Part shown: piece by piece, positions 26,625 through 35,853 of the stretch
How positions within the stretch are numbered: position 1 is the stretch's first letter
How the letters are laid out: each line of letters begins with the position of its first letter
Notes under the pieces: model-generated
The model's database searches: none
What the model saw: the letters and a program-made list of their open reading frames with translations, nothing else
What the model was told of the DNA's origin: nothing
Position numbers and translations under genes: made by a program
From: Bin87 sp965220055
GTDB lineage: Bacteria; Chloroflexota; Dehalococcoidia; Lucifugimonadales; UBA3495
Reading direction: 5' to 3'
Length of the DNA: 64,000 nt
Assembly (NCBI GenBank): GCA_965220055.1
Contig: CBDCPE010000004.1
Coordinates: 3,348,001-3,412,000, forward strand

Positions 26625-28555
26625 GCCGATTGCGCCACTCTTAGCCGTTGCTGACGCGAAGGGAGGCCGCTATTGACCCACTCGTAGAGGGTGGATAGCT
26701 TCTGTGGTTTGTATCCTCCAAATCCCAAAGGTAATTCGAACGCCGGGCATGCCAGGCGATTGAGGTAGAACACCACGCGGTCCTCATCGCGTCGCCGATC
26801 CGTGATGCGAATAGATAGCACGTTGTGTGCCACAGCTGAGGCTAGAGCGTTGAGCAATCTCTTTTCAGCTCCGTCCGAGGATTTGGCAGCTTCAATCAGG
26901 GCGTCGCGTTCGGACAGCCGTATGGAAAATCCTGTTACTCCTGGAGTTATTGGAACGTTGGGCCTCCATGACTCTGTCCTGCATAGTTCGCCGACTGCCA
27001 TGACCAGGTTGTGAACATCTCGCCCATATGGGACAGTGGACCTGATGTCATCCACGTAAGAGTGTGCACGAGTCATGATCAACTTGTCCTGTTCGATAGG
27101 CGAAAGTGGGCTCAAGTGGCGGCGTCCCAATTTGCCTGTATTAAGCAGGAACTCAAAAAAGTCGCCTGATAGCGACAGGAATTGCTCTACGTTCGTCGAC
27201 GCAAGGTGGGCTATCCGCCTGGAGCCGTAGTAGAAAGGCAGATCATGGCGGTGGGCCACGAACATGTGCGCGGCCTCCAGGGTGTCCGTTCCCGGGCTCT
27301 CCACCTCGGTTGGCGATAAAGCTTCGAAGGTAAACTCCATCTGCAACTTTCGGATTCTACGTTCCATCAAGATTTGTAGTTGAGCCCACGCGATGGCCTG
27401 ATCAAGAGGGGGCAATTCGCTGACATTGGCCGCCGTTTGAACCAACCAGGCGTCGTATAGTTTGCCATGGGGCTTGGCCAGCTGACTGGCCTTGTCGCGC
27501 TCGTCATCTGCTGCGTTGATCAGCTGGGTGTCTGTGCAATGAGCCTCCAGCGAGTTCTCAAAGCAGGCAGCGAATGAAGGGACCGAGATTTGTGCTTGTT
27601 GTGCGCGGCGGTCGCCCACATCCAAGAGCCATGATTCGATGCGGGCTGGCCCCAATGTTTCGAACCGGGCGGCCGATAGCTCTTCCCGATTCGTGCGCAT
27701 TGCCTCCGAAATAATCTGGGGCGATTCCAATGCGCTGTAGCGCATTGCCATCCAACTGGCAAAAGCATTCTGATCGTTGCGTCGGAGTTCCGTAGACAGC
27801 ATGTTACGCTGCGAATCGTCGAGGAAGTGAGCATCGTCGAACATGATCAGTGTGTGTTTGGCGACGCTATCCTCGTCAACGAAGATCTGGTGCGTATTGA
27901 GCAGGCGGAAGCAGTTTTCTACTGGAGGGCCATCCGTGAGCGACGCCCGTCTGGCTGAGAAGCTGTTGATAAGGTCGACTACCCGTTGCTCAGTCTCGCC
28001 GGCTTTTTCGAGCACCTCTCTGCCGGAGATGGTCCGGGCATCTGGCCTCGTAAACACCCCGTCCTCTCGCGGTTCAAACCGAATCACGTCCACGTCAGAG
28101 GGGAACCGTCGACCCGTAAGTTGCAGAGCGGCCCTTATCGTCAGTAGGGACAGGCGTGAATGAAGAAGCGCCCAAAAGAGCGCCTCGCGCGCCGCGTGAT
28201 CGTACGGGACGTCTACGAGTTGACTGTAATCTTCCTTGCAGTTCACCAGAACGCCCAGCAGTTGAACCCGGTTGCCGTCGATTGCGCCCAACTCGGTCAA
28301 CTTGGTGACCAGTTCGCGGAACTCAGGTCGATTGTATGGGCCGGCGATGCTTTTGAGGACTGCGGGAGTGAATAGACGCAGCAGTGTCGATTTCCCACCG
28401 CCGGGTGCTGATTTGATGGGAAGAAAGTGGTTCCAGTGCCGATCGGTTGGCAGGATGTCCAGAGAAGCTGAGCTGAACAGGTGGAGAAACTGGTCGGCAG
28501 AATCGGCTTGTTCTGCTCTGCGTATGAAAAATGGGTTTCGAGATGCGGGCATCAT
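26621..28555 (-). CDS. P-loop ATPase of the five-gene operon
   Basis: A 644-aa ATPase with Walker A at residues 50-57 (APGGGKST) and Walker B around 236-245 (LIMFDDAHFL), followed by a large helical C-terminal half. The arrangement recalls AAA+/STAND switch ATPases, and ORC/CDC6-like ATPases used in conflict systems; this comparison is from memory of the fold pattern, not a search. The start chosen (28555) overlaps the PRTase stop by 4 bases (ATGA). It probably couples nucleotide hydrolysis to control of the enzymes encoded beside it. Confidence 0.85.
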   Translation of the reverse strand: MMPASRNPFFIRRAEQADSADQFLHLFSSASLDILPTDRHWNHFLPIKSAPGGGKSTLLRLFTPAVLKSIAGPYNRPEFRELVTKLTELGAIDGNRVQLLGVLVNCKEDYSQLVDVPYDHAAREALFWALLHSRLSLLTIRAALQLTGRRFPSDVDVIRFEPREDGVFTRPDARTISGREVLEKAGETEQRVVDLINSFSARRASLTDGPPVENCFRLLNTHQIFVDEDSVAKHTLIMFDDAHFLDDSQRNMLSTELRRNDQNAFASWMAMRYSALESPQIISEAMRTNREELSAARFETLGPARIESWLLDVGDRRAQQAQISVPSFAACFENSLEAHCTDTQLINAADDERDKASQLAKPHGKLYDAWLVQTAANVSELPPLDQAIAWAQLQILMERRIRKLQMEFTFEALSPTEVESPGTDTLEAAHMFVAHRHDLPFYYGSRRIAHLASTNVEQFLSLSGDFFEFLLNTGKLGRRHLSPLSPIEQDKLIMTRAHSYVDDIRSTVPYGRDVHNLVMAVGELCRTESWRPNVPITPGVTGFSIRLSERDALIEAAKSSDGAEKRLLNALASAVAHNVLSIRITDRRRDEDRVVFYLNRLACPAFELPLGFGGYKPQKLSTLYEWVNSGLPSRQQRLRVAQSA

Positions 28556-29646
28556 TCGGCTCCCATACGGCTTTGGTGCCGTTCGAATCGAGGAAATAAT
28601 GCCCGGGTTTGCTGTCCTGCCCACAGCAAGTACAGGGAATTATTTGGCGTGTTGTGGGAGAGGACCAGGGACAACCCACAATCGGAGTATCCGTGGATCA
28701 CTTCACCTTTGTGCTTGTCGGTTAGGGTTTTGTCGTAGTATTTATGCAGCAGAACGTCAAAAAGTCGGTCCGTTTGGAACTCTGGACCGGCACGTCCGTG
28801 GGAAAGCCTGGCATGGTCTTCCATGGTCATGCCGGTTATCACCTCCGGCGTGTTGTCGGAGCTCCAAGGAGGGGATGGATAGTTCCCTAAGGATGTTGTC
28901 AGGTGATCCACAGCCTGTTCCGAGGACAAATATAGGGCGATGAATATCTTGGGGACGGTTTTCAATTTTAGGTTGGGCAGGGTTTCATTCAGAAAACGTG
29001 GCAATTTTCCGTCAACCGATCGTCCATCTTTGCGCAGTATGGTTGATCCACTGCCCGCGAAATCGTCGATGAGAAAAATGTAGTCGAAATCGGCTTTGTT
29101 GTCGTCTACCTCCTCCCTCAGTTCGTCGATCATCTTGTCCGCGCGCTGGGGAGTGAGTTCGTAGGTCATGGCAAATTGCTCGTTGGACAACTGCCGGTCG
29201 CTTCGGCGGAACTGGTCGATGCGGGAGCCGTCGCTCATTCCGAGGAACAGAGACGCTCGCTTGGCGCGTTTGAATTCTCTCCCAGATTGGATCTGAGCTA
29301 CCCGATACGGACGCATCTCTAGCCGCTTCGCGATTTGTTGACGCAGTGCCGTCGGGACCCGATCGCGTGCCATGAGGTTCACAAGGTGTCGCATCTCGGC
29401 GTCTGAAAAGTAGATCAGTCGCTCTCTGACGAACCGTAATGCAGTTCGTCGCTCATCGATATTTGTGAACTGTTCCAACCATCTGGCAAGGAACGCGATG
29501 AACTGGGGCCCGGCAGTGTACTGTTCGTAACTATCGTATTTGTACTGGGCCAAACTCCTCAGTATGGAGAGTTGGTTAGAAAAGTCGCCGTCGGTGGGCT
29601 CCTCCATCACTGCCCTCAGGAGGTTTTCTGCAACTTCGGCATTCAT
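28552..29646 (-). CDS. Phosphoribosyltransferase-like protein
   Basis: A 364-aa protein with a helical N-terminal half and a C-terminal type I phosphoribosyltransferase fold. The PRPP-binding signature is DYIFLIDDFAGSGSTILRKD (about residues 188-207), with the two acidic residues and GSGST loop in place. A late VLSHNTPNNSLYLLW segment probably lines the base site. The first in-frame start is a TTG at 29670 overlapping the upstream gene; I prefer the ATG at 29646. It should transfer or remove a phosphoribosyl group from a base, nucleic acid or protein; the acceptor is unknown. Confidence 0.82.
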   Translation of the reverse strand: MNAEVAENLLRAVMEEPTDGDFSNQLSILRSLAQYKYDSYEQYTAGPQFIAFLARWLEQFTNIDERRTALRFVRERLIYFSDAEMRHLVNLMARDRVPTALRQQIAKRLEMRPYRVAQIQSGREFKRAKRASLFLGMSDGSRIDQFRRSDRQLSNEQFAMTYELTPQRADKMIDELREEVDDNKADFDYIFLIDDFAGSGSTILRKDGRSVDGKLPRFLNETLPNLKLKTVPKIFIALYLSSEQAVDHLTTSLGNYPSPPWSSDNTPEVITGMTMEDHARLSHGRAGPEFQTDRLFDVLLHKYYDKTLTDKHKGEVIHGYSDCGLSLVLSHNTPNNSLYLLWAGQQTRALFPRFERHQSRMGAE

Positions 29647-29659
29647 GGTATTACCCAGA

Positions 29660-31528
29660 TCACACGTCAACCAATTGAGATGCGCAGATACGGAACGTCG
29701 GACCGTCTTGTCTGAGTGCCCGAAAATATTGAAGGGTCACTGGCGGACCGACAAGTCCCGGGGCGCCTAGATTCCAACATGTTTCCAGACTGCTTGACAC
29801 ACGGTCGACGCTCAATGATAGGCCGCTGTTGAGGAGGTCGAAATCATTGCCACCCGCGGACCCCTGATCTCCGATCCGCAACACGCAACCGTGACGCTGG
29901 GCCTGCATCGCGTCTACAACGGCATTCTTGGATGTGCGCGCCGGCAATATGTCGATTGAATGCGAAGAAGCGACTATCTTCACGCCGTCAATCCCTGCAA
30001 GGTGCTCGGTTGCAACGGTTCGCAAATCATACGGATCTGGGCCCTCAATGAGACGGAGAGAAATTTGATGCTGCCGGATCACCGTTTCGAAATTGAACAT
30101 ATCTTCCAGTGGTTGCAATCTTGAGGCTGCGGCACGAAGAATACGGGGGATCTTACTATGCGGTGCGACTGGATCCTTGGACAATCTGACGACAGTAGCT
30201 CCGTTGTAGAGGCCTACGAACACTTGATCCCAGTACTTGCGAGGCAGTGATTCCCTGAGCCGTTCATGCACGGAACTGCCTCGCCCACTGGCGACACCTA
30301 TGGGCATTCCTTCGCTGAGGAGACGATTCAGCTCGCACTGCATATCTCGTTTGAGTGGCTCAAATCGTTGGTCGCGGGAGCAAAGAGTGCCGTCATAGTC
30401 AACCGCTATGCCCGCGAATGAAGTGGATTCCACGTGATGTACAAAACTGTGCAGGGCGCTGCGTATGGTATCGCGGTTCGGACTGGGGTCCAGAAATAAC
30501 GCCGCCTGTTTCTTGGCAATAATGGAATTTTCGGTGGGCTCGACACGCCGTGTCGACCCTGACCGGTATAAGCGGCGGCCGAAGTCGGCGACTGCCGGCC
30601 GACCCGGGTCGATCCCGCGCGACTGCGCGGCCTTTCCTGCCAATTCCATGACTGTCGAGACCAACTCAATCGTGGAGGTTGGTCCCTCGCGCGATGATTG
30701 AACTCGCAGAACACCGACATTGTCGGGCAGATGCCGCAGCATGAGGGAGGACTCACGCTGGCTGTCTGAAGTCTCCAAAGACACGATGCCGGTATCGTCA
30801 CCGTGGAACGAGAGCCAATTGTGGCGGCCGTGTGCGAAATTCCTGGGGTCAGTCACCGACACGTTCGCCAGCGCCGCCTCTGAAAACCTGGTCTCCAGGT
30901 CCAGTGCAGCGGGGGCGGCCCAGCCTTGTGCTAAAACCACGAGGGTACGGTGGGACAAGATCGTGTCGGAACCGTTGAGAGCTGCCCTGGAGGTTGGCAG
31001 ATCCACATGGCTGCGGGATTCTGAGCCTGGGGCTGAGCCAGCCAGATACATAAGCACCAACGTCGCGATTAACGAGTTTGTTGCCAGGAATCCGTCTCGC
31101 CCGGTGGGAAGGGTGAACTCGTGCGTAGTCCCTCCATAATCCGAGAGTATACGCGCCAGGGGGGATCCCATTTTTGTGCTGATCGCTGAGATGCCATCGT
31201 AGCCCCTTGTTGCCAGGATTTTAGCTGCTTGCCGTATGTCGATGTTGGTTCCTCGCGCACTCAACAGCAACGCGGCCGTTTTTCTGGTAGATGGGCGAGC
31301 CATAGCTTCTAACGGCGTCACTGCCCGCGCCATATGGCCTGTTGCCGCCTCGTGTAGCATCGCGGCGAATGATGCTGCTACGAGAGAGCCGCCTGAGCCC
31401 ACGGCAATAAGATCGCGCCCCGCAAATTCGCGGAGCAGGGTCTGCTTGAGTTGAGAGACATCCTGATCCAATGCCCACTGGATCGTCGAGGAAATCTTGT
31501 GCAGTTCAGTTTGATATGGTTTCCCCAT
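29660..31528 (-). CDS. Double SIS domain fused to HAD phosphatase
   Basis: A 622-aa fusion. Two sugar-isomerase (SIS) domains occupy about 30-340 (LIAVGSGGSLVAASFAAMLH at 40-59, ALLLSARGTNIDI at 86-98, the second with NFAHGRHNWLSFHGDD at 230-245). A HAD hydrolase of the Cof/IIB type follows: motif I DYDGTL (Asp377, Asp379), motif II SGRG (Ser414), Lys534, motif IV GDQG...NDFD (Asp554, Asp562). It would bind and isomerise or sense a phosphosugar and remove a phosphate. First gene of the operon, with GAGG 7 bases before the ATG; the promoter should lie in 31530-31850. Confidence 0.88.
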   Translation of the reverse strand: MGKPYQTELHKISSTIQWALDQDVSQLKQTLLREFAGRDLIAVGSGGSLVAASFAAMLHEAATGHMARAVTPLEAMARPSTRKTAALLLSARGTNIDIRQAAKILATRGYDGISAISTKMGSPLARILSDYGGTTHEFTLPTGRDGFLATNSLIATLVLMYLAGSAPGSESRSHVDLPTSRAALNGSDTILSHRTLVVLAQGWAAPAALDLETRFSEAALANVSVTDPRNFAHGRHNWLSFHGDDTGIVSLETSDSQRESSLMLRHLPDNVGVLRVQSSREGPTSTIELVSTVMELAGKAAQSRGIDPGRPAVADFGRRLYRSGSTRRVEPTENSIIAKKQAALFLDPSPNRDTIRSALHSFVHHVESTSFAGIAVDYDGTLCSRDQRFEPLKRDMQCELNRLLSEGMPIGVASGRGSSVHERLRESLPRKYWDQVFVGLYNGATVVRLSKDPVAPHSKIPRILRAAASRLQPLEDMFNFETVIRQHQISLRLIEGPDPYDLRTVATEHLAGIDGVKIVASSHSIDILPARTSKNAVVDAMQAQRHGCVLRIGDQGSAGGNDFDLLNSGLSLSVDRVSSSLETCWNLGAPGLVGPPVTLQYFRALRQDGPTFRICASQLVDV

Positions 31529-31764
31529 GAATGGACCTCAGAGAGCCGTCTGATGCTGAACTCTACGGATTGTCCTGCCGTATCGTAACAGACGGCAATA
31601 TTGAATGAAATGAGAAGGGATTTCAGGTTGTCAGCGTTGTTTCGTTTTGCGGACGCGGTGCAGAAATGCGGGTACCGACTGCTGATCAAACCGTGGCTTG
31701 ACGAGTGCGGTCCAGAGAAGGCTGGTCAGTGATCTAAAATCCTGGCTCGCCATTCGGTCTTGTT
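31529..31764. promoter_or_regulatory. Upstream region of the five-gene operon
   Basis: These 236 bp before the SIS-HAD gene contain no supported gene and are the only room for the operon's promoter before the interrupted small gene and the IS630 element at 31857. AT-richer sequence lies at 31575-31650. No operator repeat recognised. Confidence 0.45.
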
Positions 31765-31856
31765 CTAAGCTGTCGACTCATTTGCTCGGCCCTCAAACGT
31801 CGGAGGTGGTCCCCTCGTGGTTTTCGCGCTCGATGTCCATCCGTTCTGACAGGTCA

Positions 31857-33085
31857 CTAGTACCGGATCAAGCTAGGAATTGCAGGGATAGAGGCGATGG
31901 AGTTTGGAGCGAGCATCCTGGGTGCTGAAACCCCAGTTGATGGTGGCCTTGGCGACGTTACGCCGGGTCTGATAGGCGTCGATGGCACCAGCCAGTGCCA
32001 CTTCGTCGCCGTGGCGTCCCCGGAGACAGTCTCGTGCCAAGACGCTGAATTCAATCTCGGCCATATTGAGCCAACTGGCGTGTTTGGGAGTGTGGTGAAA
32101 CTCCAGGCGTTTCACGATGCGGCGAGCCTCCGCCGCAGGGAAGGTTTCGTAGAGAGAAGCCATGCGGTGGGTGTTCAGGTTGTCGAGAACCACCCTGATC
32201 ACGGGAGCGTGGGGGTAGGCTGTGTCCACCAGCCACTGCATCTGGTGGGCGAAGTCGGCCATGGTGCGCCGCTCCGTGATGGCCACATGGCGCCAGCCGG
32301 CCAGGGGCTCGCAGGTCAGGAAGATGTTGCGGGTGCCAGCGCGGCGGTACTCATAGTCCTGGCGTCGTGGACGCCCTGGCTGTGGAGGCAGCGGCTCCCG
32401 CACCTCGGCCAGCAGTTGGGTGGAAGTCTCGTCAAAGCACACCACCGGTCGGTCTGGATCGTAGGGCTCAGCGTACAGATCCAGCACGTCCTCCATTGCC
32501 GCCACGAACTCCCCGCCTACCTTGGGAATGCACCACTGCTGCTTGCGCCACGGCTTGAGGATGTTTTTTTCAGCTTGAGGCGTACCGTCTCATACGACAG
32601 GCTCTCCACCACGCCCAACTCCACCATCTGGTCGGCCAGCAACTGCAACGTCCAGTGGTCATGTCCCTCTGGGGCGTCGCTGCACGCCAGGGCAATCAGG
32701 TGGGCCTCCCCTTTGTCGTCAAGCTTGCGGAAACGGTTGGCCTGCACCCGGTCCCGCAACACGCCGTCCAAACCATCTGCGGCGTATCGCCGCTTGACCC
32801 GGTACACCGTGCCTTCGGACACGTCCAAAGCCGCCGCGATCTGTGGCACCTTCCAACCCTCATCTATCTTGACCAGGATGCGGGCACGGGTGACGATGCG
32901 CGCCGCGTGTTTGCCGCCCCGGATCAATCGGTTCAGTTGTTCTCGTTCCTCCGTGGTCAACTCTATGGTGTATCGCTTCCCGGACATGGCTGCTGCACCT
33001 CCCCGCAACCCGAATTTGCAGCCAGCATAGGGACTTCAACCGCCCAGTCCCAAGACCTTTTAATACTGATTTGAGCCAATACTAG
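31857..33085 (-). mobile_element. IS630-family insertion sequence
   Basis: The ends CTAGTACCGGATCAAG (31857 on) and, inverted, CTAGTATTGGCTCAAAT (ending 33085) are imperfect inverted repeats beginning at the duplicated TA target typical of IS630. The element carries one transposase gene read through a -1 frameshift. A solo end of a relative lies at 9.4-9.5 kb. Confidence 0.8.
31873..32987 (-). CDS. IS630-family transposase, made by -1 frameshifting
   Basis: The first frame (32987 to about 32570) encodes the helix-turn-helix domain (KVPQIAAALDVSEGTVYRVK). The second (to 31873) encodes the DDE domain: VVCFDETSTQLL, VIRVVLDNLNTH and the Glu in HASWLNMAEIEFS. The frames meet at A7 on the minus strand (32570-32564), where a -1 slip gives LKKNILKPWRK, the sequence expected for the family. 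The native protein is thus about 370 aa and active expression is plausible. Confidence 0.85.
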
Positions 33086-33154
33086 GATTGCGGCGGCGGC
33101 TATTACGCCGGCCGCGGCAACCCACGGTCTGGTGGACGGTCTCGGTACTCGCAT

Positions 33155-33961
33155 TGTCTATGCACCTCATTTTTGGCGAATAGACTTAACGTAATCGACG
33201 ACCTCGGCTCTTTTTGTCGTTTTACCCCCGTCCCGGGGTAGTGTGTGCCTGACGGCGGAAGATTTGCCGGTGCTGGACGGCGTTGACCGAGTGATCTGGA
33301 CGTGCTGATGGTCCGACACCCCGGGTTGCTGGAAGGCGCCACTACTATGCCGTGGGAAGGGCTGAACACCGTGAGGTGTGGGAATGAACGGCACCGCCGT
33401 ACGGCTGCTGCTCCTTGGTTTCAGCCCGTTGTCGCGGAGACGGCGGTAAAGCCGACGGGTTACTGATGAAAAAGCTGTCAGTCGGCGCCATTCCCATAGT
33501 GCCTCCGCGCTGCGGGCTGGATTGCATCAACCTGCGCGGGCGCATAACTCGATCCCCTGTGTGACGTTGGTCCTCTGAATTTCCGTGAATGTCATCCAGG
33601 TACGTGGGTTAAAACATCTGATCGCCGAGCCAGGGAGGGGAGTGGGGGTTCGCGGCGTAAGCCTCGCACAGTTCCGTGTTTGACCTGACCATGGCCGCAA
33701 TCATCCGACGGGGTGCAGGGTTGTACTCGAGCGGTACGTCCTGCGCGTCAGAATCGCGCGGGTGTGCTCGTAACGAGTGTTGCTATCATTCGTTCAGGGA
33801 GGGTGCGCTGATGGCACAATGATAAAATGTCTCGGTGGACACAGACGTACATTTCAAGGAGTAGAAGGTTGCCGGGAGCTCAGCCAGGCGATTTCGCTAC
33901 TTTGATCCCTGTGTCTCCGTAATGGAGGATGCTACCGTAGTCTGCGGAATGTGAGGGCAAG
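33155..33961. other. Intergenic region, no supported gene
   Basis: About 800 bp with several short frames on both strands but no ribosome site coupled to a convincing protein. GC falls toward the right end (33780-33960), probably the promoter zone of the membrane protein gene at 33962. Confidence 0.45.
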
Positions 33962-34582
33962 ATGAGCTTTACGGATACAGTAGTTGGGATGATCGGGGAA
34001 CTCATGATATTCCTAACGTCAGCCTTCCTCGTGGTAGCCGTTGCTGCCGCGCTGCTGGCGTTGGACGGAGATGCTAAAGAGTACATCGCCATAGGGACGC
34101 CGTTCGTGGTAGCTGCGGGAGCGATGTACACAGCCAGGGGCTACCTTGAGAATCGGCAGTGGAAAAAGCTGTCCATGACAACGTTGATAGTGGTGATTGC
34201 CGTAACGATGTCGGGAGTGGGAACAGCCGATGTGACCGGCGCCACGATTTGGGAAACGGCGGTGGGTGACCTCGCAGCTTTGGTCGCTGCGATTGTAGTG
34301 ACGTTGTTCGTGTACGCTGTCAGGATAGCTTATCTGTATAAAATGTACCGCCGGAAGCGGACAATCGTCAAAAGTGTCCAGTCAGGTAATCATTCGGAAG
34401 CGGTGAAGGTGGCCGAGGGCAGGCAAGCGAGCGTTGCAGGCACGGACTACGTCAAGAGTCCCGAGAAGCTCAGCAAGAGTGCCGCGGTCGCATTGTCGTG
34501 TGCCTTAGAAAAGGTAGGAAGAGGTAAAGACGCGGAACGTGTGAGGTGGGTCAGCGGTTCCCGCAATCTGCTGCGTTCGTGA
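33962..34582 (+). CDS. Membrane protein of unknown function, 206 aa
   Basis: Four hydrophobic segments are visible: about 9-33 (GELMIFLTSAFLVVAVAAAL), 42-58, 72-88 (TTLIVVIAVTMSGVGTA) and 102-123 (LAALVAAIVVTLFVYAVRIA). A basic cytosolic tail of about 80 residues follows. The tail resembles a soluble helical domain (AVALSCALEKVGRGKDAERV). Ribosome site GAGGG 5 bases before the ATG. Followed after 90 bp by another plus-strand gene, perhaps co-transcribed. Family unknown. Confidence 0.7.
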   Translation: MSFTDTVVGMIGELMIFLTSAFLVVAVAAALLALDGDAKEYIAIGTPFVVAAGAMYTARGYLENRQWKKLSMTTLIVVIAVTMSGVGTADVTGATIWETAVGDLAALVAAIVVTLFVYAVRIAYLYKMYRRKRTIVKSVQSGNHSEAVKVAEGRQASVAGTDYVKSPEKLSKSAAVALSCALEKVGRGKDAERVRWVSGSRNLLRS

Positions 34583-34672
34583 TTGGACTTTGCCATTGTT
34601 ACGCTTGAATCCGAGTAGCGAAATCGCCTCGGGATCTCAGCGTAGTTTCTAGCACGGTAACTGGGGGTTACT

Positions 34673-35374
34673 ATGGCGATTGCTTGCGTCAACTGTTTTT
34701 GCATGGTCAATATCGACGGCTCGGAGTACATCTTGGACTCGCTGCATGAAAAACTTTGGGAGGTGGACCTGCAGACGGGTGGGGTGCGGCAGCATCGGAA
34801 ATCACGTCCCCAGTATATGGAGCGCGGCACCGTGATAACGCCTGTCCATGCGGCTGTGATGGATCATCGTTTGACCCAGTTGGAGGAATTGCTGGATCCG
34901 GAAAGCCTGTTCTGCCTACGCTGGTTGCGGGAGTTGGGGCATGAAAATGCCGCGCTTGAAAGAGCGGAGGTGATGGCAGCCCAAGTCGGGACCTCGATTG
35001 AGGCATTGCGCGACAGGCACGCGTTGATCGAGGTTCATGGCGAGAGGTGTAAGCTGCCGGGGCTCGGAGCCTATAATTTACATCGTCCGTATTCGGGGGA
35101 GGAGTTGACCGCCTGGGAGATATGCTTTCGTGCAGCGTTCAACAGCGTGCCACCTTCGGACCCGTCGTTGAGCACGGTTTCGGGTTCCCTGGAGTTGCGA
35201 AGGCGCATCAAGGATGCTGGGGTTGCCGGAGCGCCCACGTCAGGTGCCGTGAAGGTGCTGGCACTGATGCTAGCAATTGCGTATGACCAGCGGGGATGCA
35301 CGGTGCATTACGGCATTTTTGAGCGTTTATTGGTTAGCAGTTTGGATTTTTTGGGGCTGCCCACCGTGGCATAA
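34673..35374 (+). CDS. Hypothetical protein, 233 aa
   Basis: A soluble mainly helical protein with a Cys-rich start (MAIACVNCFCMVNIDGSEYI) and no membrane segment. GGGGG lies 6 bases before the ATG. The middle (LRWLRELGHENAALERAEVM) looks like a helical repeat or HTH region. No family recognised. It follows the four-TM protein gene in the same orientation. Confidence 0.65.
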   Translation: MAIACVNCFCMVNIDGSEYILDSLHEKLWEVDLQTGGVRQHRKSRPQYMERGTVITPVHAAVMDHRLTQLEELLDPESLFCLRWLRELGHENAALERAEVMAAQVGTSIEALRDRHALIEVHGERCKLPGLGAYNLHRPYSGEELTAWEICFRAAFNSVPPSDPSLSTVSGSLELRRRIKDAGVAGAPTSGAVKVLALMLAIAYDQRGCTVHYGIFERLLVSSLDFLGLPTVA

Positions 35375-35853
35375 TGAGTGGCAAGTTCGCTGACGTGACT
35401 TGCGGCGGAGTGCTTCGCTGGTGGTGACACCCACTGGTCACTGGGGGCGTTGTATTGTAATGTCGCGCTCGGCGGCCAAACCCTAAAACGGCTCGTCCTA
35501 TTCGGTCTATTCTGGGTGGTTCTTGCGGCAGGATTGGCGGGGGACGATGTACGGTGTTGATCCCCATGTTGGCCCATTCATGATTAACGACAATAAGGAA
35601 TGTGCCTCTAACGCTGACTATTCTTGCCGGTTGGGATGGTGTAAATCGTCCCGCACAGAGGTGCTGTATTTTTGATCAAAGACCAACAAGTCAGACTACT
35701 GAGGCGGAGACTCATGGAAGGAAAAACCGAGGAAACGGCGGCCGCGACTGGACGCGCTGCTGATTGAGCTCTCCTGGGTGACCGAACGGCACGTCCGCCG
35801 CCGCACCTTGTTTTCAGTTCGGTGCCTCGGAGACGATTGGGGCGTCCTACTTA
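35375..35853. other. Intergenic region between convergent genes
   Basis: About 480 bp between the plus-strand 233-aa gene and the minus-strand DUF4209 gene. No gene or clear terminator hairpin was found. Confidence 0.4.

Larger units (their letters stand above)
31765..33154 (-). pseudogene. Small signal-peptide protein gene split by IS630
   Basis: Removing the IS630 element and one TA copy joins 33154-33086 to 31856-31765 in one 54-codon frame. It starts MRVPRPSTRPWVAAAGVIAA, continues AAILVTCQNG (hydrophobic stretch with a possible lipobox) and ends at TAG. The clean in-frame join supports both the IS boundaries and the existence of the gene, but it is short and unknown. Confidence 0.35.
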
